Shown here: piece after piece, positions 22,435-32,799 of the stretch | Numbering within the stretch: position 1 is the stretch's first letter | How the letters are laid out: every line of letters starts with the position of its first letter | NCBI GenBank assembly: GCA_012064385.1 | Contig: QRDG01000027.1 | Span: 729,075 to 793,074, forward strand | Source of the DNA: Puccinellia tenuiflora | Lineage: Eukaryota; Streptophyta; Magnoliopsida; Poales; Poaceae | DNA: 64,000 bases | Direction of reading: 5' to 3' | The notes under the pieces: model-generated | Database searches by the model: none | What the model saw: the letters and a program-made list of their open reading frames with translations, nothing else | Told to the model about the DNA's origin: nothing | Made by a program: the position numbers and the translations under genes

Positions 22435-23060
22435 CACTATTCGAAGAGCATATATATAGATAAACAAGGGTAGAATCAGATGATTCTTCCCAGGAGACAC
22501 TGAAACGAGTTACTACCTTCATGCATGTTCGGTCATCCATATATGGTAATAACCTGGATATTAAGAAGCATCATTGTCAAATACATAACCGATGGAGGAG
22601 GCGGGAAGGATGGACGCTCTACCAGTACCACTATAGCTGATGTCGAAGGGAAATGTGGAGATCACCGTCTCGCAAAAAGAGGAAACAGCCGAGGAGGACG
22701 ACGACATGGGCACACCGGCGACGGCAGGCTCGCCTCCCTGGCCATAGGACAACTACGCCGCGTGTCTCGTCCCGTCACACAGTTACTCGCCCACACGTAC
22801 TCCTCCAGGTGCAGTACTTTGCGGCTAAGATATATACGGGCGCCGGGCCGTGCGTAGCCTGGTCGTATAAATCCATGGCGATCGCGACGGCCGGAAAGCT
22901 CCGGCGATTGATCGATCGGTGCAATGCAACGCAAGTGGCCGTTTCCCGACGGCGGACGGACGGAGGCTCGTCGGTGCAGTTCGCGTGGGCGCCTACAACA
23001 CTGCTAACGAAAGCGCATCCGGTGAAGCAGACCTACGACGACATTGCCATTTGACGTCTA

Positions 23061-23660
23061 GAAACAAGCAGAAACGTCCGTCTCGAGCTATCTGCAACTG
23101 TAATCTGTGCGGTGGATCAGGCCGTCAGGTATTCCGGCCAGATGCAGTTGCTCTGTGTGGCGACGGGATACGGTCGACGTATACCTCAGTTCTTGCCACT
23201 GTTGGCCCGCCCGTGAGGTCGATGTACTACGCACAGTGGCCAGTTAGCAAAAACATTCAATACTATGAGATACCATATCTGTAGCTGTGGTTGAAGAGTT
23301 CAGACTGCATGCGACAAAGAGACTGAGACATTTTCCTATGGGCGATACGGCCAAGATTTCTCAACTGTACGCTTTTCTTTTTTGGAGAAAAAAAGGTCTA
23401 TACCGTACTGTTCACCGATGATCGATAGTCTTCAATATTGTATCAAATACTACCTGTATGCGGTATGCCACTTGCCACAGTAATGAGTGCTAAATAGGAA
23501 CACTGTTAGCTACGCGCGTAATACATTTATTTATAGTAAAACATGCATCACCCCTCCCTAGTGCACTGATACTCCACGCGGAATATATGTACTCCAAATA
23601 CTTGTGAACTGGCAACGCTTCACTGTTTTCCACGTGTCCAAAATCTGAGAATCCATGTAC
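23061..23660. other. Unassigned intergenic sequence
   Basis: This is the diverged right flank of duplication copy 1; no credible ORF was seen. Confidence 0.5.
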
Positions 23661-23669
23661 CATCGCATC

Positions 23670-23864
23670 AATGGCAGAGCTAGAAATTTTTCGGAGGGTG
23701 TGCCATGCTCAAAAAATTTGACAGCAAATGAAACTTAAGTCCTAAAAAAGCTTCTTTGTAGGATGTGTGTATTTTCAGCTGAATATATGATATGGTCTCT
23801 AATAATTCTCCAGGATCCAGGGTGGGCCACGGACCACCTTGGGTACCCTCTGGCTCCGCCCATG
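23670..23864. mobile_element. Small TIR element (MITE) with 9-bp TSD
   Basis: The ends ATGGCAGAGCTAG and CTGGCTCCGCCCAT are imperfect inverted repeats. CATCGCATC flanks the 195-bp element at 23661-23669 and 23865-23873. The 9-bp duplication suggests a Mutator-type parent. Confidence 0.72.
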
Positions 23865-23873
23865 CATCGCATC

Positions 23874-24870
23874 CATCATTTCAATCACAAGAGTGAAGCT
23901 TACTAAAATGTTTTACATTACGGAACGGAGGGAGTACGTCGAAGTATATCCCCACCGAGACGACCAGAGACTCACTTAAGGTCTAAATTAGCATGACAAG
24001 ACAAAATACTGAGGAACGAGGCGCATCGATCCACTTATCATTAGCCAGCCTATATTTCAATCATCCACACCTCATGCATTTTAAGGTCGTCACTACTACA
24101 TGATAGCATATCAACAACGATATCTTGCGGCGTAGGAGGCTACGTCGACGTAGACCTGGTGGCACGGGGGCTCCTCAATGACGATGGCATGTGACTGCGA
24201 AGTGCTCAGATGGCGACTGGAGCTGTCGCTCACGGAATTTTGATGGTGACGACATGTGCCGACAAAATGATCCAAGGCCAAGGGAACTTGTGACACAAAG
24301 GATTCAGACGATGATGGCATGAACTTTGATTGCGACAACATGTGGAGAGCATGTGATCGGATGCGGAGGAACTTGTGGCACAAAGGATTCACATGATCGA
24401 CATGTGGCGGTGAAGATGCTATGATGATGATAGGTAAAGTTAGCGACAATGAATGGGTAGTAGCGGCGGTCCTAGCGTCTCTCTCTCTCCTACCCGTGCC
24501 TCATTGGCGAAGAGTGGTAACGTTGTTCGTGAGTATCATTAGCGAAAGGTGGTAACAAATTTCATGAGTGATATGTTTGTCTATCGTCTCACATGTGTGT
24601 TCTTTAAAATGAATTAATTATCACCACCCCAATCATGTGTCCTTACTGTTATCACAAGGGTACATAGTAGTGTGTCTTCGGAGAGGATAGGGTCAACTAC
24701 CCTAAGTCTCTTCCAATGCTCTCGTTGACATTGTCTATTAGGTCTCTGCAACATATGTTCATCTATGTGGTATAGGATTAATGATTAGAGGATGAAATAA
24801 TCTCTTATTGTTTCAACAAAAAATCCAATACATAGACCACTTTATTTTGTGTTCATCATAATTGGATTCA
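23874..24870. other. Unassigned intergenic sequence
   Basis: It includes a lone Stowaway-like right end (ACGGAACGGAGGGAGTA near 23920) without a partner. A 112-codon minus ORF at 24111-24449 is Ser/His-rich with no recognised domain and is not called. Confidence 0.45.
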
Positions 24871-24875
24871 CATAG

Positions 24876-25779
24876 CGTGTGTTTGGTTCCGTGAGTTGAG
24901 GGTGAGTGGGTGGGATCGCCCCACTTTTTATATGTTTGGTTGAAAACTCAGGTGCACGGTTCAGCCCACCAATCGGAATATCCTGCTGAGATGCTGCATC
25001 AAACGACCCCTCCAAATCGGCCGGGTCATTTGATCCACGTTTTAACGGAGCGTGGCGATTGTTCCTATTCTCTCTCCTCGCTCCTAATCGCTCGGAAGCG
25101 TCGCCTCCATAGCTCGTCTCAACGAATCCTCCGTTGGCAGGCCGACCCAGTCCTCGCGCCCGGCCTTCCCCGCGCCGCCGAGCTCGGCCGTCCGCCGCGC
25201 CGCCGCCGTGCTCGTCCGTCCCCCGCGCCGTCGAGCTCGGCCGTCTGCCGCGCGCCGCCGCCGCCGCGCTCGTCCGTCCCCACGCTCGGCCATCCCCGCG
25301 CCATCGAGCTCGGCCGTCCACCGCGCGCCGCCGCCGCGCTCGTCCGTCCCCGCGTCGTCGAGCTCGACTGTCCGCCGCGCGCCGCCGCTGCCGCGCTCGG
25401 CCATCCCCGCGCCGCCGAGCTCGGCCGTCCGCCGCGCGCCGTAGCCGCGCTCGTCCGTCCCCCGCGCCGTCGAGCTCGGCCGTCCGCCGCGCGCCGCCGC
25501 GCTCGGCCGTCCCCGCGCCTGGCCATCCGCCGCGGTCGGCCTTCGTTCCCGTCGCCAACCTGTCAAATCTGTGCGATCCCCCACCTTGCCCCTTTTTTTG
25601 GTTAAGCTAATTGCAATTAAAGACGTGTTAATCCATTGCTATTAGGCATGGTAGACTAAACAGATACCATCCCATCCTCAAAACCAAACAAAACACCAAA
25701 CATGAATTTGGAACCATCCCACTCTTAAAAATCTGAGCCATCCCATTCCATCCTTCTTAGTCCATCAACCAAACGGACG
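24876..25779. mobile_element. Unclassified 904-bp TIR element with 5-bp TSD
   Basis: The left end CGTGTGTTTGGTT and right end AACCAAACGGACG are inverted repeats (two mismatches over 13 bp). CATAG directly abuts both ends (24871-24875 and 25780-25784). There is no transposase. The middle is a GC-rich minisatellite. A 5-bp duplication does not match the usual hAT (8), Mutator (9-11), CACTA (3) or PIF (3) sizes. Confidence 0.65.
25170..25540. repeat. GC-rich minisatellite, about 54-bp unit, six copies
   Basis: Units start GAGCTCGGCCGTCCGCCGCG and continue with GCGCTCGTCCGTCCCC; lengths vary from about 53 to 72 bp by CCG-codon-like slippage. All six frames are nearly open, producing Arg/Ala/Pro-rich ORFs on both strands that are not treated as genes. 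Confidence 0.85.
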
Positions 25780-25920
25780 CATAGTCTCGAAATACAGTTG
25801 GATCTATAGATTTAGAAGAACGGATAAGGCTTTTTTAATGGCAAGGTGGAATCTATGACAGCCCTGAACCACTTAATTACTGGAGAAGAAGTGAATGCCC
25901 TTGCAGAAAACATGGAGATT

Positions 25921-26223
25921 TACTCCCTCTGTCCCCAAATAAGTGGACGTTTAGCATTCAAAATTTGTCTACAAAAGAGTGTATTCTATCTTCCCAATCA
26001 CTTTCAAATAGAAAGAATTCTTCTCTCTCATCACACGGAAATCAAACCCAATAACATTCAACACATGGTCTCCTCATTTTCTACATGAACTTAACTCGTT
26101 GGAGGTGGGGGAATTAAAGACGAGAGATATGGTGGCTTGCACTTTCCCAATGCATTTTGTACTCCACACCATATTCTATCTTAAAATTTCTATATGTCCA
26201 CTTAGTTGAGGACGGAGTGAGTA
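25921..26223. mobile_element. Stowaway MITE
   Basis: Between TA dinucleotides, the ends CTCCCTCTGTCCCCAAATAA and TTGAGGACGGAGTGAG are inverted repeats of the Stowaway CTCCCTCCGT type. The length is about 300 bp. Confidence 0.88.
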
Positions 26224-26978
26224 TTTGGCAAAGACCCTAAAGGAAAACAAACCATAAGAAAACTTAAGCGAGGGGATCGACCACAAATTTTACAAACAAG
26301 ATCCAATTGGTTTAGACTGCGATAGTGGAAAGACTTGCTATAGCCTCATGATATTGAAGATATACAAATTGAAATAATGAGCATGATTAAATCATGGAAA
26401 AACTTGTGGTCATCCAAGAAAACAAAAGATCATATTAACTCTCTTCAGTTAATAAAATATGATTCACGATTTATGAAATTAAAAAAACTCAAACTATCAT
26501 TTCAGTTTCGATATTTTATCGTGTCATGTTTCTTTCCTAGTCCAAAGAAAGAAGGGAACGAAGTAAGCATGTACCGAGTGAGCTTCCCTTCTATGCTTCG
26601 ACCTCTCTTTTTTGGCGACAGTGTCCCCGATCTATTAATAAACATCGATAGAACAAAAAAAAAAGCAATAAAAAGACAAGTACATCATTGGACCACCTAG
26701 TGACGACTACAAGCATTAGAGCGAGTCGAAAGTGTGTCGCCGTCCTCGCCCCTCTATCACAGGCATCAGAGAATTCTTGTCTGGCAGCACGGGGATGATC
26801 AGTATGTGGGCGGAGGAGGATGTTGGCAGTCACAAGGATGAGCCAGGGCCTCCCAGGCCAACTCAATGCTAAATAGGCGGCGAGGGGAACAAGCGATGTT
26901 CTAATTAAAGACGAAGAACTTTTTGTTAGGAAACGAGTATGTAGGTCTAAGCCCATATAACGAGAACGAGTCGACAAC
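26224..26978. other. Unassigned intergenic sequence
   Basis: No recognised domain was found in the short ORFs here. Confidence 0.5.
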
Positions 26979-27151
26979 TACTCCCTCCGTTGTAAAATAT
27001 AAGATGTTGTAGGTGTTACACATGTTGTCTAGATTCGGACTAAAATAGATGGACCTATACACTAAAACGTGTCTAAAACTCTAAATACATGTGTGTACGT
27101 GTGAATATAGCAAAAGCCTAAAACATCTTATACTGTGGAACGGAAGGAGTA
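26979..27151. mobile_element. Stowaway MITE
   Basis: The ends CTCCCTCCGTTGTAAAATAT and CTGTGGAACGGAAGGAG are inverted repeats bounded by TA on both sides; the length is about 170 bp. Confidence 0.88.
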
Positions 27152-27409
27152 TTTGAGGGGATCAAAAGATTGCATAAGGAGATTTTTTTTTTTTTGAGAA
27201 TAAGGAGATGTTTTGCTAGGAGAGAAGAAATCGGAAGGATATGATAGATGAAAACGATGGGTGGTCGAAACTACAGTTGTTCGTGCTGGCGTCGAGCCGT
27301 GCTCCGGCGGCCCGAGATTTTTCGTGCAGCGCTCGGTCCAACCACGTGGTTGCCTGAAAAAAAAAGTCTGGCCCGCTACAGGCCTCGTGCTTGGCCCGGC
27401 CCAATTACC

Positions 27410-28110
27410 CCCTGACGTGCCGTACTTCGGGCCAGGTTTTTTTCCATGCCTTGGGCTGGCCCAAATAAGCCCGGCCATACCATTGCATTATTAAACAAAA
27501 AGGTTTCTAGAATTGTAGAACGTGCCCCTACCTACCTCCCCCGGGCCCATATGCCCAGATCTCCTCCTCGCTCGATACTCGATACCCACCTCCCAAGTCC
27601 TCCAGTGAGTAGAACGGCCAACGATCTCCCCTACCTCCGACCTCCCCCTTTGCAAGCTAGCGCGCCGGGGAGCTGCACCGGCCACCGTTCCACTACACAG
27701 CGCAACGCGAAGAGCAGCCGGGGCTGCATCTCCACGCTGCTGTCTTCCTCCTCCGCCAGCCCCCGTCAAGATCTGTTAGTCCTTCAGTACCCCTTCTGCA
27801 GATCTTGATTAAGGTTAGCGTTAGACTACTTGTTCATCTCTGTGATGTTGATATGTATTTGCGCAGAAAATAGTGATTTCTCCGTGTTGAATTACTTACG
27901 AAGCGCAGCTGAAGAATCCCGCATTGTCTCACATCGGTGAATGATCAGTGTTTTTTTTCCTCTGTTCAGATCTTACTATCCCTACTACTAGAGATGGAAG
28001 GAAGCAAGACAGGTTTATGGTAAGCCCTGGCGATTATTCGTGGAGGTCAGCAAGTGGTGGCCTGATTAAGAAGCCTGCTTCAACACTCTGTGGTTCATCT
28101 CTAGTTAGCA
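27410..28110 (+). promoter_or_regulatory. Promoter and 5' leader region of the PHT4;6-like gene
   Basis: TGGGC/GGCCCA-type motifs (GGGCTGGCCCAAATAAGCC near 27452) precede a CT-rich leader. A probable leader intron runs from about GATTAAG|GTTAGC at 27815 to TTCAG|ATCTTACT at 27968. The transcription start was not located, and the call rests on position and splice-like motifs. Confidence 0.35.
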
Positions 28111-29417
28111 ATGGCGAGAATGAGGCTCCCAAGGCGTTATGTCATTGTACTGCTGACATTCATCTGCACGAATGTCTGTTACATCGAGCGTGTGGGCTTC
28201 TCGATTGCTTACACCGTAGCAGCCGACGCAATCAATGTGAATCAAGCAAACAAGGGCATGATACTATCTATGTTCTACTATGGCTATGTCTTGTCACAGA
28301 TTCCTGGTGGATGGGCAGCTCAGAGACTGGGAGGTAGACGTGTTCTGCTGCTGTCGTTCGTGCTTTGGTCTTTGATATGCGGTCTGATCCCACTGGACCC
28401 CAACAGAGTAGTTATTCTGGTCCTTCTCGCCTTTTTGTTGGTGTGGCGCAGGGTTTCATATTTCCTGCCATTCACACAGTCCTGGCTCAGTGGGTGCCGC
28501 CGCAGGAGCGCTCTCGCTCAGTGTCTCTAACAACCTCAGGGATGTACCTCGGGGCAGCCGTGGCATGCTGTTTTTTCCAAGTCTGGTGAAGCACATGGGA
28601 CCCCAGTCTGTTTCTTTGTCGAAGCAGTGCTTGGAGTGGCATGGTCTATAATATGGTTGAAGTTTTCCAGTGAGCCACCTCGGGCCGACCTTCCAAAACT
28701 GTCAATGCCAAAGGTAGCATCTCGAGAGAAGATTAAGGCGCAATCAGGAGGAGTTGTTGCACCTCGTACTGTGAAGATACCATGGCGAAGGATTATCTTC
28801 AGTCTACCTGTTTGGGCAATTGTGGTGAACAACTTCACCTTCCATTACGCCTTGTATGTTATCATGAACTGGCTGCCTACCTATTTCGAATTAGCCCTTA
28901 AGCTTAGCCTCCAGGATATGGGATCCTCAAAGATCTTCCCTATTTCAACATGTTTTATTTTCTCCAATATTGGTGGAGTTGTTGCCGATCACTTGATTAC
29001 AAAAAGGATCTTATCAGTTACCAAGACAAGGAAGCTTCTGAACACTATTGGGTTGTTGTCGCAGCCGTTGCACTTATGGCCCTTCCTTCATTCGGGACTC
29101 CCTCAGGGACTGTTATCTGTTCATCGGTTTCTCTTGGTTTTCTGGCTCTAGGAAGAGCAGGGTTTGCCGTGAATCATATGGATGTTGCTCCAAAATTTGC
29201 CGGCATAGTCATGGGGGTTTCTAATACAGCTGGGACATTGGCTGGCATAATTGGTGTTGGTCTCACGGGAAATATTCTGGAGGCTGCAAAGGCTTCTAAC
29301 ATGGATCTAACTAGCTCCGAAACCTGGAAAACAGTCTTCTATGTTCCAGGATACCTTTGTATTTTTAGTTCAGTCATTTTCTTGATTTTCTCTACTGGTG
29401 AGAAGATTTTTGAATAG
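28111..29417 (+). pseudogene. PHT4;6: PHT4;6-like anion (phosphate) transporter, with six 1-base indels
   Basis: This is a major-facilitator anion transporter of the plant PHT4 family. The PHT4;6 type exports phosphate from the Golgi lumen (family knowledge). The intronless frame starts at MARMRLPRRYVIVLL and ends STGEKIFE with TAG at 29415; if all indels are undone it is about 436 codons, the family length. Visible hallmarks: ERVGFSIAYTVAADA and YYGYVLSQIPGGWAAQRLGG in the first helices; GVAQGFIFPAIHTVLAQWVP; NNFTFHYALYVIMNWLPTYF; HMDVAPKFAGIVMGVSNTAG. The frame breaks near 28423, 28562, 28611, 28934, 28953 and 29053. Five are single-base losses and one a gain, mostly in short homopolymers. 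There are no nonsense substitutions and the protein otherwise looks fully conserved, so consensus error in the assembly is as likely as a young pseudogene. Confidence 0.9.
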
Positions 29418-29500
29418 AGGATGATCATTTTTTGGTTCAGTCATTTTCTCTGTTCCAGGATACCTTTGTATTTTAATCCAGTCTTTTTTTTGTACTATGA
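29343..29500 (+). repeat. Small duplication at the transporter 3' end
   Basis: TTCCAGGATACCTTTGTATT occurs at about 29344 and about 29456; GGTTCAGTCATTTTCT-like sequence is also repeated. It overlaps the last codons and the 3' untranslated region of the transporter. Confidence 0.6.
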
Positions 29501-29764
29501 GAAATCTCTTTATCTACGCCAACTCTCTATACCAATAAAATGATTTCCGACCTCCAAATGAAAAATCCCGGACTATCAGTTTCTGTTCTGATATTTTAGT
29601 TTGTCATATTTGTTTTTCCAAGTCCAAAGAAAAAAGGGAAGGGAAGTAAGCAAGGTGTACTTTCCCCTGTATCTCTGTCTCTCCTCTCGCAGCTCTCAGA
29701 TTCAAAACCCAGGCACGTCCGCCCCCTGAAATCCAAACCGTGTCCGACTCGCGCCGCCGCTGGG

Positions 29765-30225
29765 ATGAGTGGCCTCATGGCGGACGGAGGCGGTGGCGGT
29801 GCCTTCTCATTGTCTTCCACCGCAGGTGATTCCTTCCGCTGGCTAGCAGTGTCGGTGTGTATACTCTGGTGGGTTGCTGTTGAGTTTGATCTGCTTGGGT
29901 TCAGTGGTCATATCATTCAATTTGTGCTGCAGACGACGCCCTCTTTTCTGTCTATGACGTGCGTCTTCGTGTGTTTCTGCCGAAGTTTTTCTTCTCCGCG
30001 TGGTATCGAAGGAAATCTGTGTGTCTTTTCTTCTGCAGAGAACTCGTGCTTCGATGCGGCGCAGTATACGTTCTTCAGCAACGCGCCCCTGGAGGAATTG
30101 GAGCTCGGCGGCCTGGTGGATGGTGTGGACACCTATGGCAGCAGTTTCGGTGTACACGAGGCTTACCAGTTGTCTCCTGTGGGGGAAGAGGTGCGGCTCT
30201 CTCTCAGCGACTTCGTATCCCGCAA
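29765..30225 (+). pseudogene. PAT1: PAT1 homologue, N-terminal exons (gene fragment)
   Basis: PAT1 proteins link mRNA deadenylation to decapping in cytoplasmic P-bodies (family knowledge). Exon 1 (29765-29825) encodes MSGLMADGGGGGAFSLSSTA. A GT-AG intron (29826-30038) follows, and exon 2 continues ENSCFDAAQYTFFSNAPLEE then LELGGLVDGVDTYG and YQLSPVGEE. This is the conserved N-terminal region of plant PAT1. After SLSDF the expected Asp-rich continuation is replaced by unrelated sequence (VSRKAGFLF), so the reading frame is lost. Later PAT1-like pieces lie at 32078-32250 and 32505-32568 in the right order, which suggests an in-place decayed gene and not a retrocopy. Confidence 0.7.
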
Positions 30226-30501
30226 AGCCGGCTTTCTTTTCGCTATCAATTGTGTGCACTGCATGATTAGTAAAGTCCTGCTTTTGCTGGTGCTTGCTAC
30301 TGTTGTGGGCATTCCATGTTCCATACAGTCTTCATTTCGTCCGTGCGTTCTACGGTCAGGATGAGCGTACACTGTTTTCTGTAGTTGGATTATAGCTCGT
30401 GGTTTTGACCTACCTGCAAGAATGATGCAACACATCAAGCAAAAGGACTATATTTATAACTTTTGGCATCGTACGGTCAGTTTTTCAGGGAAAAGATCTG
30501 T

Positions 30502-30715
30502 CCCTCTAGTTTTATATAAGAAATTATGATATATGTGCATCCCTAAAGAATGTGTTATGATTCCCCCATACTGTGTATTTGTGTAGGTAGGGTCCGTTTT
30601 TGGGGCCAAAGATCAGTCCCTCTAGTTTTATATAAGAAAATATGATATATGTGCATCCGTAAAGAATGCGTTATGATTCCCCCAAACTGTGTAATTGTGT
30701 CGGTAGAATTCTATG
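30502..30715 (+). repeat. Tandem duplication, period 116 bp, two copies
   Basis: CCCTCTAGTTTTATATAAGA starts at 30502 and 30618; each copy continues with ATGATATATGTGCATCC and TTATGATTCCCCCA. It lies within what would be a PAT1 intron. Confidence 0.85.
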
Positions 30716-32077
30716 CCTTTTTACTGGCTAAGATAATCTTGAAAATTTGATGTTTCTAATTGGTGACTTGACTGAATAAGATTGATTTTTGAAGTAAATG
30801 GTTGACACACTGACTGAGTTGTGTCGACTATGGACATTCTTTTCTCAGAATTACTCAGTACCGAGAAATGTGAATTAGGCTATTGTCAGCAGAAAAGACG
30901 ATGGTATGTGTCTTTGGATTCAGTAAACTTCCTTGGTTACCTAGTCTGATGCTATAACAGTCGCTTCTCCTAGTTTAGTTTCAGCTTCCACTGCTCTCTA
31001 GCCCAAATGTGTTTCAGCATGAATTAGGAGTTAGTAATCAAAATTAAAGGTTACAGCAGTAGGTTCTTGTTCTCTGAAAAATTCAAAATTAACAGACCTG
31101 CACCTTCGCAGAATGTTGGTTCAAGCTTTCTTTCTTCTGTGCTGGTAGGGCTATGCCTCACCATATACACAAGCACCCTCATTTTTTTGCCATTAGAACT
31201 GAGATTTGAGCACCCACATCCATCATTTGAGCTGGCCTGATCAGCAGGTGCAGTTAAGGAGATTACTATTTGGAATGGACATATAGGTGACACCTTGTAG
31301 TTGATGTTGATTAAATGCATTTACTTTAGTTATTGGATATAATTGAGTCTGCCTGTAAGCTATATAGCTAATTGGCTGTTATACTTGAATGAAGGATTTG
31401 TAGCTTATATACTTGTCTGGGGAACAGAATGATATACTCTCTCTTTGCAGTTTGATTGTCCCAATATAGAGCTCCTAATTAGCCATCAAACCTTGGCTTT
31501 ACATGTGAACTCTGTTCCTAGTATAAAATATATTGGGAACAGAAATTCGTTGATGTGTAGTATAAATATGGCATGAAGCTTGGGACTGCAATTTTACATG
31601 TCTAACTAAATTCCAAATTTACTAATATTTTAAACATAAGTGGAGTAGATATAGTACTTTGTAGAGAGATCTTTAGGCCACATGAGTTAAAGCTTAGTAT
31701 AGTCCCTGGGGTCATGGACCACCTGATTTTTATATTTATTGTTGCCTTTTAATTATCATGGAGTGCATACTGAAAAATGCCTAGTCTTCAGTTGAACCGA
31801 AGTCTTAGTGGAACAAGGAATCACGGTCTTATTGGTGATAGACGATCAATTTCCAGTAAGTCACATTTCTGCACCCAGTTAGTACTGAAGCTTAACATCA
31901 GATAAGTTTATCCATGTCACATGCAGTCTAAACATAGGTAAACGTAACAATATGCCTAGAACCATAACTTGGACATGTTTATTAGGAGAAAATGTCAAAA
32001 TGATAACCAGATCCTAAATATTGTCCATATATGTCTAGATTTTCAATTCCTTATTCTTAACTATTGTGCTTCTTTAG
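30716..32077. other. Intronic or intergenic sequence within the PAT1 relic
   Basis: No recognisable exon was seen between the N-terminal and middle PAT1 pieces. Confidence 0.4.
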
Positions 32078-32250
32078 GTTCGTTGACTACTGGGACATCG
32101 TCCTATCCCCTGGAACCATTGAGCCGAACATCGTCCTATCCCCTGGAACCGCCGCAACACCATTCCAGTGAACCTATTCTGGGACATAGATCTCCTCCAT
32201 TTACATCCTATCATCCACCAGTTGGTGGTGGATTATCTTATCCTGCATAG
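32078..32250 (+). pseudogene. PAT1: PAT1 homologue, middle exon fragment
   Basis: After a plausible acceptor (CTTCTTTAG), translation gives SLTTGTSSYPLEPLSRTSSY, then SSEPILGHRSPPFTSYHPPV and GGGLSYPA followed by a stop. This is the Pro/Ser-rich middle of grass PAT1 proteins. A 36-bp tandem repeat (ACATCGTCCTATCCCCTGGA twice) duplicates TSSYPLEP. Downstream sequence to about 32500 keeps PAT1-like composition but is broken by stops and shifts. Confidence 0.6.
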
Positions 32251-32504
32251 GGTCTTACACGGCACTCGAGCAGACACCTCTCCGCCCTATTGCTGTTCTC
32301 TGCTGGCGATGGGGGCTTTTCTAATCATCAAATCGGTACTGGATAGAACAACTGGGCTACTGCCCGATCCTCATTCTGCAGACAACCACAGCAGATCAAC
32401 CCGTTCTCTTTGGCTGACATCACTTGTAACAAAATACTGTGACAGCAAGTGTGGGAGTATTTCTGCAGATGTTCACCATGCAGGGCTCCAATTCTATGGC
32501 TGGA

Positions 32505-32568
32505 CCTGAAGCCTTGAAGGCCGTTAGCAGGGAGATGAGCAATGGCAGATGCATCTCGATTTTGCTTG
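32505..32568 (+). pseudogene. PAT1: PAT1 homologue, C-terminal exon fragment
   Basis: Translation EALKAVSREMSNGRCISILL matches the conserved C-terminal domain of plant PAT1 and is followed by a GT donor-like site at 32569. A further weak PAT1-like trace (PVEL..) appears near 32648. The degraded order fits a decaying gene. Confidence 0.6.
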
Positions 32569-32799
32569 GTAATAATCTATGCTCTTAAAACCGGCTCTAA
32601 TCATTCCGACACGAGCACTGGGCAGTTTACTCCCGAATCGGTTCCCGGTTGAACTATACGCGCAGTTCGTCTTAAGATGGTGTTCGAAAACATGCTTCCT
32701 ATCTCGCGATGTGTTGAGCTTAGTGCTTGGAGAAGTTCCATTAGCTCCGATGAAGTTGGCATTCCTCAGACTCTGTGACGGTGTCTAGGATCGATATTA

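Larger units (their letters stand above)
14640..23060 (+). repeat. Segmental duplication, copy 1 (direct orientation)
   Basis: Blocks collinear with copy 2 are: AGGGCGGCTCACAAATCATT at about 14650 (45500 and 45737); the flank AAGAGCGGTAGCTGC; the HLH gene and its promoter (15.2-15.8 kb versus 46.2-46.8 kb); ATGATGACAGCAGGAGTTTC at about 17080 (48445); AGTTGG...TTCGAAGAACAT at about 21195 (54085); and TCATTGTCAAATACATAACC at about 22570 (56115). Both copies have the same orientation. Confidence 0.85.

Noticed and set aside
24842..25610. Large Arg/Ala/Pro-rich ORFs on both strands (up to 238 codons)
   Set aside because: They arise from the GC-rich minisatellite in which all frames are open.
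27491..27769. 92-codon minus ORF upstream of the transporter
   Set aside because: It overlaps the promoter/leader and has no domain or homology I recognise; likely a chance ORF.
29960..30438. Overlapping ORFs of 88-138 codons on both strands around the PAT1 exon
   Set aside because: They are shadow frames of the PAT1 N-terminal exons and their intron.
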